From the NCBI GenBank assembly GCA_016169945.1, contig JADLSH010000293.1:1736001-1800000 (forward strand): DNA of 64,000 nt. The letters are read 5' to 3'. The notes under the pieces were generated by a model that had not been told where the DNA came from, searched no databases, and was given only the letters and a program-made list of their open reading frames with translations. The first letter of the stretch is position 1, and each line of letters begins with the position of its first letter. This document shows, piece after piece, positions 46,979 to 57,639 of the stretch. The DNA comes from Trachythela sp. YZ-2020. Its lineage: Eukaryota; Cnidaria; Anthozoa; Malacalcyonacea; Clavulariidae. Made by a program: the position numbers and the translations under genes.

Positions 46979-48850
46979 GTGAGATTATGCTTATTAACCC
47001 ATTAAAGCGCAAGACTCTCGGGCGCATTTGGGTACATTGCTGCTTAGTGGGTTAATATAGAGATATAATAAAGGGCACACAGTTGGGGGAAAGAGGGAAA
47101 CCTCTCGGGTTTTCACCTTAAAATTGTATATGTTTGCCAACACGGGAGGTACAGTAAGTAAACTAGTGTATTGGCCACCCCCCTTTCAAGTACAATCTCT
47201 TTCAAGGAAGTCTTTCTTTTGCAAACCTCATTTAAATATATTCAGTCTCTATTTATTTTGTGATGGTTTTCTTTTTAATTATTTTCAGTCACTGAGATTG
47301 GCCAGAGGAGATTGGCAGTATGCTCTGCAATGTGATCATATACAATTTTAAGGTGAAAACCCGAGAGGTTTCCCTCTTTCCCCCAACTGTGTGCCCTTTA
47401 TTATATCTCTATATTAACCCACTACGCAGCAATGTACCCAAATGCGCCCTACTTTATTCCTTTACTCTGTCCAACGCCAGACGATTTTACTCGTCAAGGG
47501 GAGAGTCTTGCGCTTTAATAGGTTAATAAGCATAATCTCACCTGATAATGCATGTGATGTTGAAGCACCTCATCATCTATATGTATGACCGACGGGGAGC
47601 TTGAGCTATTTGCAGGAACCCGATTATGGGCATATTTACAAATATCGGGCAGTGAGCTCAATTTTGAAAATTCGTTACAACTTTCATCTGAATTTTCCAT
47701 TACATCGTCCAATGGGATCAGATAAAATGTAAGTCGCTTATAGTCCTTACCAATTGCCTGTTTGTAATTGGATAATATGAAGGGCTGCCTAGTTCCTGGA
47801 ATCCATTGGATTTCTCGAAACAGTTTCATCAAAAGTCTGATCAAAACTCCTGTGTTTTTCTACTGCTTTCTGGATAATCTCTTGTTTTGTGGCAGATGGG
47901 CTTACTGTTATAACATGTGTCTTACCGCGACGAACCTTTACAACCCCATCTGTTTGGGCAGCAATGCCAACTTTAATTTCGACATTAGTCGACTTCTTTG
48001 GAGCGCTACTAGTGGTCGATATGCCTTTTTTCTTTTTCTTTGAAACCTTGAAGCCTGACTGACGTTGACTTTCCCGCGTTTTATAGAAATCTTCGAATGA
48101 TAAAGTGCGCGTTCTTGGAGTCGAAATAGTCGACGGGCAGTCGCTGAACGAACTGGATTGAGCTTGAGGGGTTACTGGTAGACTTGGATCAAGTCCGTCT
48201 CTCTAGAGTCCGAGTCGCGAAGCGACGAGATCGAGCGCGCCGCGAAGCGGCGCGCGAGGTAATGGAGGGAGAGACGGACTTGGCTCACCTGCAATGTTTC
48301 GAATCAGATTTATTATTTTGGCGGGAAATTATATTAATAGACAGGTGTTCTTTTTAGCGGTTTTGTTACAAATACGGAAGCCCGCAAGTGTCAGGGCAAA
48401 ATTATTAAAAATACCCGTCGCGATCACTGATCGCGATCGAAACAAAATAGTCTAGCATTGAAAATATTAAAATATAAAGGTCACTGCAAAATAAAGTTAC
48501 ATTTATTTATATATTTAATATATATGTATTTGTTATCATTGACATTGTGACCGATTCTGAGACGCTAAAACCTCAGTCGAACAGATTTGTCATTGTGATA
48601 TTAACAAATGATCAAATTAATGTTAATAAAAATACGCCTTTTATATAACTATAAGCCTTATATTTAAACAACACTTGTTTTATTAAATCGTATCTATAGA
48701 CTCTTCTAGTTAATTATTATGACTATTTGCACAAAATATCGTGTGATCATGAAGTTCGCCGTGACACTTTATAGTGTGACACTAGTTGTGCAGTTTATAG
48801 TATAATCATATCAAGTTATCGTATCCAAGTTTACGCAAGCCATAATTACT

Positions 48851-50166
48851 AGAGTCTATGTAATAGTCGAGGGTCGAGAGGTCGAGGGTCAAAGTCGAGG
48901 GTCGAGGGTAAAAAGTCGATGGTAAGTCGAGGGTCCCGAAAATCCCGCTTTTCACATTTTAAACGTATTTTAAATATTTTGCCACATTTTATTATGACTA
49001 TAACGGTACGCCGGAATTAAGTTCTGCGTCTAAATCAACTGTCGCTCCCACGCCGTACCTATAATCGTATTAGGTTCGGCGCATGAGAAGTTCGGAGTCT
49101 GTAATACAATAACATGACACTTCCGCCATGTGCCAGCTAATACTTTACACCAAACACTTCGCGATCTTAGGATTATTTGTAATAAAACGCTACTCTTAGT
49201 TTGTCGCAGGGGCGTAGAAATAGTGTGTTTATGTTTACCTAGCATTTTCTTCCAATTTTGAATCTCTAATATTTTGATACAAACTCCACAATTGGCTCAT
49301 GTTCATGATTTTTGGTACCGTACGTCTTGTTTTATAAATATTAACACGCACGCCTATATACTCTCCTATAGGCGTGCGTGTCAGTCATATTTATCAAACA
49401 AGAATTAATAGTGTGTTTTAGAGCACACCCACGAACGAATTTTTCAAAAACCTATGTTAAAAATCGCATAGTTAAATTTATTTTTCATAATTAATACTGA
49501 GAAAAGATTGTGCCTCATTGACGCTGTAATTCTGGTAATTGTTGATCGAAATACGCCTGATATAACATTGAGAGCAAAACTTTTATAGGTCAAATATAAC
49601 AGTGGGGATCGGAGTGCAGAAAACCAGTACAGGGTGTATAAAAAAAAGAAGACATTTAGAAATTATCCTATTGTGATAATTTGAATGCCTAAGCACTATG
49701 CTAAACCTACGAATGCCGGACACAACGGCGGAGTACATTCGTTTCGATATTTGAAAGAAATTGATGTAATGACTAATGTCCTATGACTATCGAAATTAAT
49801 ACTGTCGTAGTAAACCGTTATTCAGAAACTTCTGAAAGAGCAAAGCCTAAGATCGCGAAGTGTTTGGTGTAAAGTATTAGCTGGCACCTGACGGAAGTGT
49901 CATGTTATTGTATTACAGACTCCGAACTTCTCATGCGCCGAACCTAACACGATTATAGGTACGGCGTGGGAGCGACAGTTGATTTAGACGCAGAACTTAA
50001 TTCCGGCGTACCGTTATAGTCATAATAAAATGTGGCAAAATATTTAAAATACGTTTAAAATGTGAAAAGCGGGATTTTCGGGACCCTCGACTTACCCTCG
50101 ACTTTTTACCCTCGACCCTCGACTTTGACCCTCGACCTCTCGACCCTCGACTATTACATAGACTCT
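48851..50166. mobile_element. 1.3-kb TIR element with subterminal GTCGAGGGTC repeats
   Basis: The ends are AGAGTCTATGTAATAG and its inverse CTATTACATAGACTCT, flanked by exact 7-bp copies of AATTACT (48844-48850 and 50167-50173). The inverted arms are long: 48851 to about 49175, and about 49850 to 50166. Just inside each end are about six direct copies of GTCGAGGGT or its complement. The centre contains a hairpin (49327-49406) and no transposase. It is nested in the 9-bp-duplication element. Confidence 0.82.
49327..49406. repeat. perfect-stem hairpin
   Basis: CACGCACGCCTATA and TATAGGCGTGCGTG form the stem core around a TACTCTCC loop. The stem extends outward imperfectly through TTGTTTTATAAATATTA and its counterpart in GTCATATTTATCAAACAA. 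Confidence 0.8.
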
Positions 50167-50700
50167 AATTACTACCATCTTGAAACGAATTCATCATTTA
50201 AGTATAAACCAGACACGCTATATATTTTGAAACAAGATACTTTGTTATTTCCGCTTTATTGTCAATTAGTATAAATTATTGCAATCTAGTTATGACGCGT
50301 TATCGACGGAAAAACGGGTCGGTAAATTTGGCGCGCTTGCAGGTGAGCCAAGTCCGTCTCTCCCTCAAACTTTCCCGCGTTATTGCACCTCGCGCGCCGC
50401 TTCTCGGCGCGCTCGATCCATCGGACTCTAGAGAGACGGACTTGATCCAAGTCTAGGTTACTGGAGGCCTTTCATTATTGCTTTCACGACTCCATTCATT
50501 ACCAGTCGCAGTAGAGTTAGACATTGCTGATGACTGCCAAGCAAACGCGAAACCTCTTCGCGAAGACGCGAACGGCCTCTCGTATTTCGTTTCTTACAAA
50601 GTTAGATTGGTCAGACGCCATCTTTGATTTGAGAAAACCCCGCGAAATTATGTGAATATAATTAGTATGCGCGCGCACGGTTTTAAAAGCTTTTGTTTGC

Positions 50701-51118
50701 AGCGCGTTCTATATTTTGTTTGCAGCGCGTTCTATATTTTGTTTGCAGCGCGTTCTATATTTTGTTTGCAGCGCGTTCTATATTTTGTTTGCAGCGCGTT
50801 CTATATTTTGTTTGCAGCGCGTTCTTTATTTTGTTTGCAGCGCGTTCTATATTTTGTTTGCAGCGCGTTCTATATTTTGTTTGCAGCGCGTTCTATATTT
50901 TGTTTGCAGCGCGTTCTATATTTGTTTGCAGCGCGTTCTATATTTTGTTTGCAGCGCGTTCTATATTTTGTTTGCAGCGCGTTCTATATTTTGTTTGCAG
51001 CGCGTTCTATATTTTGTTTGCAGCGCGTTCTATATTTTGTTTGCAGCGCGTTCTATATTTTGTTTGCAGCGCGTTCTATATTTTGTTTGCAGCGTGTTCT
51101 ACATTTTGTGGCTTTTGT
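50701..51118 (+). repeat. 23-bp minisatellite, 17 units plus a degenerate one
   Basis: The unit is AGCGCGTTCTATATTTTG plus TTTGC (23 bp). Seventeen near-identical copies start every 23 bp from 50701 (one unit is 22 bp, one has a single substitution), followed by a degenerate copy at 51091. The matching place in the left arm (about 46345-46415) has only three to four units. Because 23 is not a multiple of three and the unit has no stop in any forward frame, three overlapping open frames of 164-211 codons arise here. They are artefacts, not genes. Confidence 0.92.
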
Positions 51119-51261
51119 TTGCAGTGTGTTTTATATTTTATTTGCAGCGCTTTATTTATATGTTTGCAGCAAATCTCGTTCAGTTTGTTACAAATTGCTA
51201 TTGTTTGTGATATTCTCTCTGTTGATAGTGGTGTCCCTTCTGGGCCACCGTACGATCAGGC

Positions 51262-52285
51262 AACGTTCCCTTCGCTATTTGAAGTAATTGTCCATGGATA
51301 TCATTATTTATAAATGTGGCACAGTTTCTTCTATATATTTATTCTAAAATTTAGTTTTAAAATAGTTTTAAAAACGTCAGATTGAAGTCAATCGTTCAGA
51401 CATTTTTTTAATTTTCACGCACTTTATGCATTGTTGAAGACAGCAAATATTTCAGTGATTCAACTTGCCAAAAATATAATTTCCTTTTGGAAACTTCGTT
51501 TCTAGATTTGATAAGAGGCCGAGCTCAATATACAACTGGAGTATTAAATACCAAAAACTCCGACTATACCTGAAAGGCCGTAATAAACGAGGCAATCAAC
51601 TTACAATAAAGTCTCTTCATGGTATATATTTTGCAGGTTGCAGGTGAGTCGTAAGTTGCAGGATTAACCTAAGGTTACCTCACATGGTAGGAAGGAAACA
51701 ACGGAAGAAGTACTGCCTTATATTTGCTATATTTTTCAAAATCCATATGCTTTCACTGGTATATATATATTTGTTTACATAGCTTGAAAATGACCTACTT
51801 CGGATAGAATGTCGTACTTTTTAGGTCTGAAATATACAGGTGGTTTCAATAACTGAATCGAAGGCTTGCCACTCACACAGGCACACCGAAAGTATCTCCA
51901 TCGGGCAGTTATAACACATTGTTCATTCACCCATTAGTGTCACGAATAATGAGCACTGCTTATACTGAAATCTTTTGCGTAATCTGCATGCATGCAAACT
52001 CGAAACGGAACTTCCGAAAAATATAACACTGTAATTCATTAAATCACGAAATTCCTTTGCTGTTAATAACAACAAGTGGTGGAAATGTTTTTTTCATTGG
52101 TGCAGGGCAAAATCTCCTAAACTAATCAAGTTAGAGAAGAAAAAAGTTGCTTTTCATTAAGCTGTGTTAGTGTTAAAAATATTCCACAAGTTACCCTCTC
52201 GCCTTTTCTTTTTCTCGTGCAATAGGTAAGAATTCTTCAATTTTTATTATTTTGATTTCAACTTTACCAGCATGCACCATATACA
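51262..52285 (+). repeat. interspersed 1.2-kb repeat, copy 2
   Basis: Direct copy of 4007-5215, with about 190 bp missing near 51670-51690. It abuts the outer end of the giant fold-back. Confidence 0.75.
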
Positions 52286-52714
52286 AAAATACACCATTGA
52301 GCAGTTATAAAAATGCGGCTAAACTAAAGCTTGATAAAAATACTTTAATTAATACGATACTTGAAAGATACTTAATACGAATTAACAAATTAGTTACCTA
52401 GTATACACTTGGCAAGGGCACTAAGCGCCAGTAATCGGCAAACGATGCGTGTCAAATGTGACAGAATCATTATTTGTTTTTACTGAAAACATAAATATTC
52501 CAGCTTATTTTTATAAAACAATACAATCCTTAGGAATTTAAACTAACTAAATTCATTAAATCGACACGGCAGATAATGTCTTTAACAAGGACACATCTTC
52601 ATCCCACACATTATCCCAAATTCTTGTAAATTCTTATCTTTTCAGTCCTAGTCATTTTTAGTTATATTTGGTTTCTCCATCTCTTTCTCAGTTTTGCTTT
52701 GAAAAATTTATTTA
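52286..52714. other. no gene recognised
   Basis: AT-rich stretch between the repeat and the LINE, with no supported frame. Confidence 0.4.
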
Positions 52715-53844
52715 AAAATGTAGAAATGAAGTAAACCGTCGTATTAAAGACGCTAAAACAAATTACTACAAAACAAGTTTGGAGAATAGTACTAATAGTA
52801 AGGATAGCTGGAAAATCATAAATGAATTACTGAATGAGAAATCAAAGACCACTTCAATAAATGAGCTTATAATTAACCACAATAAGATAACAGGTGATTA
52901 AAATATTGCAAATGAATTTAATAACTTTTCCTGTAAGATAGGACCACAACTTGCAGAAAATATACCACCATCAGATCTCGACCCCTTACATTATGTGATT
53001 CCAGGAACAAATGTTTTTGAATTTAGAAATATTACTAGGGCAGAATTGGCGAGTGTGTTAAAGAAGGTGAAAGCATCTAAGGCACCAGGCCTTGATAAGA
53101 TTTCTAGTAAACTACTTAAAGCAGCTGGGAACTCCATAATTGAATCACTCACGTACTTATTTAATCCTGTTTTGAACACTGGTATATTTCCAGATGATAT
53201 GAAACTTGCGAAAGTTACCCCAATCTACAAGTATGGAGAAAAGACCGACTGTGGTAATTACAGACCTATTTACATAATATCAGTTGTCGCTAAAATTTTG
53301 GAGAAAATTATTTATAATCAAATATTTGACTTCCTAAAACAAAATTCAATTTTAGCGAACCAACAATCAGGCTTTCGTCCTCTCCACTCAACCGAAACTA
53401 CACTTCTACATTCTGCTAACCAATGTCTTGTTAGTATGGACAAAGGTCTGATTGATGGCTTTTTATTTCTAGACCTCAGAAAAACTTTCGACACTGTTGA
53501 TCATAAAATTATAATCTCAAAGCTAAAACAATACGAAATAAGAGGAACTGCTTTACACTTATTTCAATTCTACCTTTCTGAAAGAAAACAAATAAGTAAA
53601 CTTCAAATAAGTCGGTAGTTGCTAATATAACTCGCGGTGTTCCCCAGGGTTCAAACCTTGGTCCATTACTTTTTCTATTATACATTAATGACCTCCCTAA
53701 CTGCTTCACACGCAAGCTTCACAAGAAACACAAGCTTCTATGTTTGCGGACGATAGAAACTTGTCTTGTCAAGGTAAATCGTCCACAGAAATCGAAAACA
53801 AAATTAATACTGACTTAGACAACGTATTAATGCTCCAATTCGTT

Positions 53845-55004
53845 TAGTTAATATTTAAAACAATTCAGAGACAATAAAGTACACACAATGTTGTGTTTTT
53901 GTGGGAGAAGGGTTGTTGGGGAGAAATGCTCCGATTATACTTTAAACTGAGGCCAAAGTGTCACCCCACAGACTCATTGTTTAATTAAACTAATTAATGT
54001 CCTCAGGGGGTATTGGTCCCCATGTTGGACTGGTGACGTCCTCAGGGGGTATTGGTCCCCATGTTAGACTGGTGCAATTAATGTCCTCAGGGGGTATTAT
54101 TGGTCCCCATGTTGGACTCTAGTGTAATTGATGTCCTCAGGGGGTATTGGTCCCCATGTTGGACTGGTGACGTCCTCAGGGGTATTGATTGGTCCCCATG
54201 TTGGACTGGTGACGTCCTCAGGGGGTATTGGTCCCCATGTTGGACTGGTGCAATTAATGTCCTACGGGGGTATTGGTCCCCATGTTGGACTCTAGTGTAA
54301 TTGATGTCCTCAGGGGGTATTGGTCCCCATGTTGGACATGATCTACTTTAATCTAATATTTTAACTGTATAGTACATCGATTTGTGAGTCTATGGGGTTG
54401 AGGGTGACCTTTGGGAGCACTCCATCCTCAAAAACCAAAAGTTATATTTTTACAAAACACAGACTTGCAAAGTCAATTCTTTATAGTATGCATTACAGAA
54501 CATGGACATAAGTAACATAATTAACTAGGAACTCTCCATAATTCAGTTAACACTGCACCCATTGCAGTCCATGAGATTCTTGATAATAGCCCATGATACA
54601 GTATAAACAAAACGCTATCTATATAAACTGATAAAGTGGTGCAAAATCATTGAAGGGTGGGATGGGTGGAAAAATCAACTTTTCGCCGCAAAGGGTCCTT
54701 CGCTTTGGCTTGCAAGTATATACAATGACACAATACGTGACACAATGAGTCTTGTGACCCAAGCAGGAGGCATATACAGACAAAACGGTAAGACCTGATT
54801 GGTCTATTTTCCCATGTACAAGAGAGGAAGTGTTTAACAATGGTTCATTGTTACTTTCCTGGCGCTTTACGCGTGTCTGATCACGCGTTTCAGAGGCTTA
54901 CCTTTGTACCTGACCTGATACAATTGAAGATAACCAGACTTTGCACAACTTTACTTTTTATCCGAACGCTTGTTTCATTAACTTAACTTTATAATGCCTA
55001 TGGG
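53845..55004. mobile_element. insert inside the LINE, carrying a minisatellite
   Basis: This segment separates the palm and thumb parts of the LINE. Near its left side AAAGTGTCACCCCACAGACTC is imperfectly inverted at about 54385-54420 (GAGTCTATGGGGTT, GGGTGACCTTT), bracketing the minisatellite at 53999-54345. The part from 54420 to 55000 has no recognisable feature. Confidence 0.5.
53999..54345 (+). repeat. 40-49-bp minisatellite with higher-order order
   Basis: Eight tandem units share GTCCTCAGGGGGTATTGGTC plus CCCATGTTGGACT. Three spacer types follow the unit: A (GGTGAC), B (GGTGCAATTAAT) and C (CTAGTGTAATTGAT). The order is A-B-C-A-A-B-C-last. A repetitive open frame (54100-54300) is a by-product. 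Confidence 0.88.
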
Positions 55005-55989
55005 CATGTATAAACTTGCTCATAAATGGCTAATTGCCAACAAATTAAAACTGAATGCATGCTGATAGGCTAGACAGAGATTTCAACAATCTCCAATTAA
55101 TCCTCAAATAGTTATTGGCAACCATGTTATACAGCATGTTCCAAGTGAGAAAGTTCTTGGGATCATTATTGACGAACAGTTAAAGTGGAAGGAACTTAAC
55201 GATGCACAATGCAAGAAAATTTCACATTCAATTGCTCTCTTGAGAAGAGCAAAGCAATTTGTAAGTCAAGATACACTTCTAAACATGTTTAATGCACTGT
55301 CTTGTTCTATCTCATTTCACATACTGTTCGAATGTATGGAATGATGGTAGTTGTGCACATATCGAAAAACTATATAAATTGCAAAAGCGAGCCGCTCGAG
55401 TGATAACGGGTTCAAGTTATGAAATAAGATCAACCGAGATATTTGAAAAATTAAGATGGGAAAGGATTGAATTGAAATTATTCTTAAAAAACGTGAACAC
55501 ATTATGACATTCAACGCTTTACGGGGTGAAACGCCTAACTACCTGTCAGACTTGTTTGTCGCCAGTCAAAATGACACGTATCAATTAAGAAGTAATGACC
55601 GAAAACTTTATTTGAAAAAAACAAATACAAACCTTTTGAAAATAGCTTTTCATACCGCGGAGCTGTATCCTGGAATAGCTTTCAAGCTGAAATTGTCGAT
55701 GTATACGATCAACTTTCCTTGTCTTCTTTTAAGACTTTAATAAATCATCACTAGAAGCACTTGGAGGGAAACACATCGACAACGAAATCAAATTTTTTTT
55801 GTAATAAAATTGTTGTAAATAGTTGAAATATTGTATATAGTTAGAAGCCAATAGTGACTTTAATATAGCAAGTGTTTGTATTCTTAATCAATGTATGTAT
55901 TGATGAACGGCCTCTTGAAAATCAGTTTTTCATTTACCGCTGAATGGCTACCGTTTCCAAATAATTTCAAATAAATAAATAAATAGAAA

Positions 55990-56145
55990 GTTACATCCAT
56001 TTCCTCGTTGGTAATATCAAAGACTTTGCATGTTGGAAAACCGGCAGGTACAGGAGGATGAGGCTGTTGAGTAATATTAAATATCAGAGTCATTCCTTCA
56101 AATCTATGCAGCATGAGGCGACAATATAATGAAATAGCCAAGAAT
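55990..56145 (-). other. weak candidate exon
   Basis: A minus-strand frame reads HRFEGMTLIFNITQQPHPP, then VPAGFPTCKVFDITNEEMDV. Its composition looks protein-like, but no domain is recognised, splice sites are unconvincing and it lies between a LINE tail and a repeat. Confidence 0.2.
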
Positions 56146-56157
56146 TAGGATTATTTT

Positions 56158-56330
56158 ACATGTTGCAGGTGAGTCGTAAGTTGCAGAAAAATTGCCTCAT
56201 GTGACATTAACTTAAGGTTACGTCACATGATAGATGTATTTGTCAGCACAATTCTGCATAATCCAATTAATTTTTGAAGTCACATTGCCAAAGAGCCATA
56301 GATGAAAAGGACCTGTGCCTTGTGTGTTGT
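56158..56330 (+). repeat. interspersed repeat, partial copy 3
   Basis: Matches about 4390-4560 (shared GTTGCAGGTGAGTC, TTGAAGTCACATTG and CATAGATGAAAAGGACCTGT). Confidence 0.75.
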
Positions 56331-57639
56331 TTCAAAACGAAACTTTGAAACTAGGGTACCTGCAAGGTAGGGAATGCTGCGGGGACTGTTATTATTCTTT
56401 AGCTTCTTGAAACAAACATGCAAACAAATATGCAACACAAATTATATTCAGTAGACTGTAATTATTGGCATTGACCTAGTGGCTTGCGCGCTGTCAGTAG
56501 ATGCATACCCTAGCATAGTTTGCAGGATGAGACAAGCTAAATATATCACGAAACATGAAAGACATCAAATTTTGTAACATCTATTTCAAAATATCAATAT
56601 TTTCCATGTATTGTTCTTCCACATGTAAATGAGTAATTTGATACTGCCACGCAATGAAATTTGCATATTTTTGTAGTGTATAAAAGCGTTAAAAATATAT
56701 ACATGTGCGCAAAATAATTTTGCATTCGGAAAGCTATAAAACGAAAGCGTTGTTCCATCATTCTGTTCTTATTTTGCTGGATATGTGAGTCACCTACATG
56801 TAAAGCACAACTCATTTCAACTCATTGCCATTCGAATATTTGTCTTAGTGCGCGCAGAACTGTCTGTTCTGACAATAATATGTGAACGCGACTAGACAAA
56901 AATATTAAGTCCATTGTAAAATAGGAATAAAAACATATTTCTATGCCTACAGCAGCCTATTTAATAGGTCAAACCTTGTACAAATCAGAATGATTCAGTC
57001 AGACAATTTAGACGATCAATTGCATATCGATTCACACGAGTCACAAGCGTCAAGCGGCATACATGAAACATCACTTGATGCAAAATGTGGAAATCAGCAA
57101 GAGATAGCAAACGCGAATGGATAGAATGTAAGACTTCCATGCTTTACAGCACTAACAGCTCAAGCAAAGTCGATAGCACATTAGCGGAATATATAGTTTA
57201 TATATAAACAGACAATGAATCTAGCTGCGATCGATTGTGTGCTTTCAGCGTTTCTGCCGTTTCATAGATATATAAATTGAGATTGCCAACTTTCCAAAAA
57301 GGAGTAAACAAATGTAAACGTAACATATAAACAAAAGATAAGATATCTTACCGTGAATGGTCAAAATAGACTGGAAAAAGCTTTAGAAATTCGATAAAAA
57401 TTCGAAGACTCCGTCCGTCAAAATTGAAAAGCACATGGAACTGAGCGAGTTTAAAATTTGTGTTCTGCGCATAGCAAGCGCGCACGACCACAATTCCATG
57501 CGCTAAATAAAATGTACTTCAAAACGCCTCCTCACACACATTAGGCTGCTCTGCCGATTCAGGCTGTAGCTCACTCCGCAGCAATTAGATCTGCTGCGTC
57601 CGCTCGCTCGCTACCGCAGCAATTATCCTTTCTTATTAT
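56331..57639. other. no gene recognised
   Basis: AT-rich stretch with no supported gene. The last 150 bp (about 57480-57639) are GC-richer (GCTGCGTCCGCTCGCTCGCT) and may be the 3' flank or target of the LINE. Confidence 0.4.

Larger units (their letters stand above)
48179..50455. mobile_element. 2.3-kb TIR element with 9-bp target duplication (Mutator-like?)
   Basis: The ends are TAGACTTGGATCAAGTCC.. and, inverted, ..GGACTTGATCCAAGTCTA, extending through TCTCTAGAGTCCGA (48179-48214 and 50421-50455). Exact 9-bp copies of GGTTACTGG flank it at 48170-48178 and 50456-50464. Beyond the TIRs are GC-rich palindromes (GTCGCGAAGCGAC and GCGCCGCGAAGCGGCGC) and a second inverted block, GGAGAGACGGACTTGG.TCAC. 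A 9-bp duplication suggests a Mutator-like element, but no transposase is encoded. It interrupts the right arm of the fold-back and itself contains the element at 48851-50166. Confidence 0.8.
47542..50621 (-). pseudogene. captured exon of a HECT/G2E3-like protein, right-arm copy (interrupted)
   Basis: On the minus strand the Met is at 50621 (MASDQSNFVRNEIREAVR). The reading is split by the TIR element at 48179-50455 and resumes from 48169 down to the same splice donor, with exon end at 47542. This copy keeps the lysine run and VGIAAQTDG with Ser in place of the left arm's stop. It also keeps a segment missing from the left arm, including IPGTRQPFILSNYKQAIGKD and LTFYLIPLDDVMENSDE. Lesions include an 8-bp-like insertion after EAVR (near 50560) and a frameshift near 47820. 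Neither arm therefore carries an intact frame, and their lesions differ. Confidence 0.5.
46188..51260. mobile_element. giant fold-back element with captured coding sequence
   Basis: The left arm (46188 to about 47130) and the right arm (about 47330-48178 plus 50456-51260) are inverted copies around a spacer of about 200 bp. The outer ends read CCCGATCATACGGTGG and, inverted, CCTGATCGTACGGTGG. Shared blocks include the CAGTTGGGGGAAAGAGGGAA stretch near the centre, coding sequence in the middle and the 23-bp GCAGCGCGTTCTATATTTTG-type repeat near the outside. The right arm is split by a 2.3-kb TIR element. The left arm lacks about 270 bp of coding sequence that the right arm keeps. The element's class is unknown; no transposase was found. 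Confidence 0.75.
52715..55985 (+). mobile_element. LINE (L2-type), 5'-truncated, split by an insert
   Basis: The plus strand begins in the linker (NRRIKDAKTNYYKTSLENST), with an in-frame stop near 52900. It continues with the fingers (KASKAPGLDKISSKLLKAAG; KVTPIYKYGEKTDCGNYRPI), QSGFRPLHSTETTLLHS, the palm motif GFLFLDLRKTFDTVDHKI, GVPQGSNLGPLLFLLYINDL and the FADD box (MFADDRNLSCQG, near 53745, after a frameshift). The frame is lost at about 53845 and resumes near 55005 with WLIANKLKLN. It then carries VPSEKVLGIIIDEQLKW, LQKRAARVITGSSYEIRS and a C-terminal part ending at 55740. The 3' tail is AAATAAATAAAT at about 55968-55985. Several frameshifts and stops show it is inactive. Confidence 0.85.

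Noticed and set aside
50652..51313. Three overlapping plus-strand open frames of 164-211 codons, rich in Cys, Phe and Ala
   Set aside because: They are translations of the 23-bp minisatellite in three frames, with no known domain.
54100..54300. Open frame with repeated WSPCWTG peptides
   Set aside because: It is a by-product of the 40-49-bp minisatellite.
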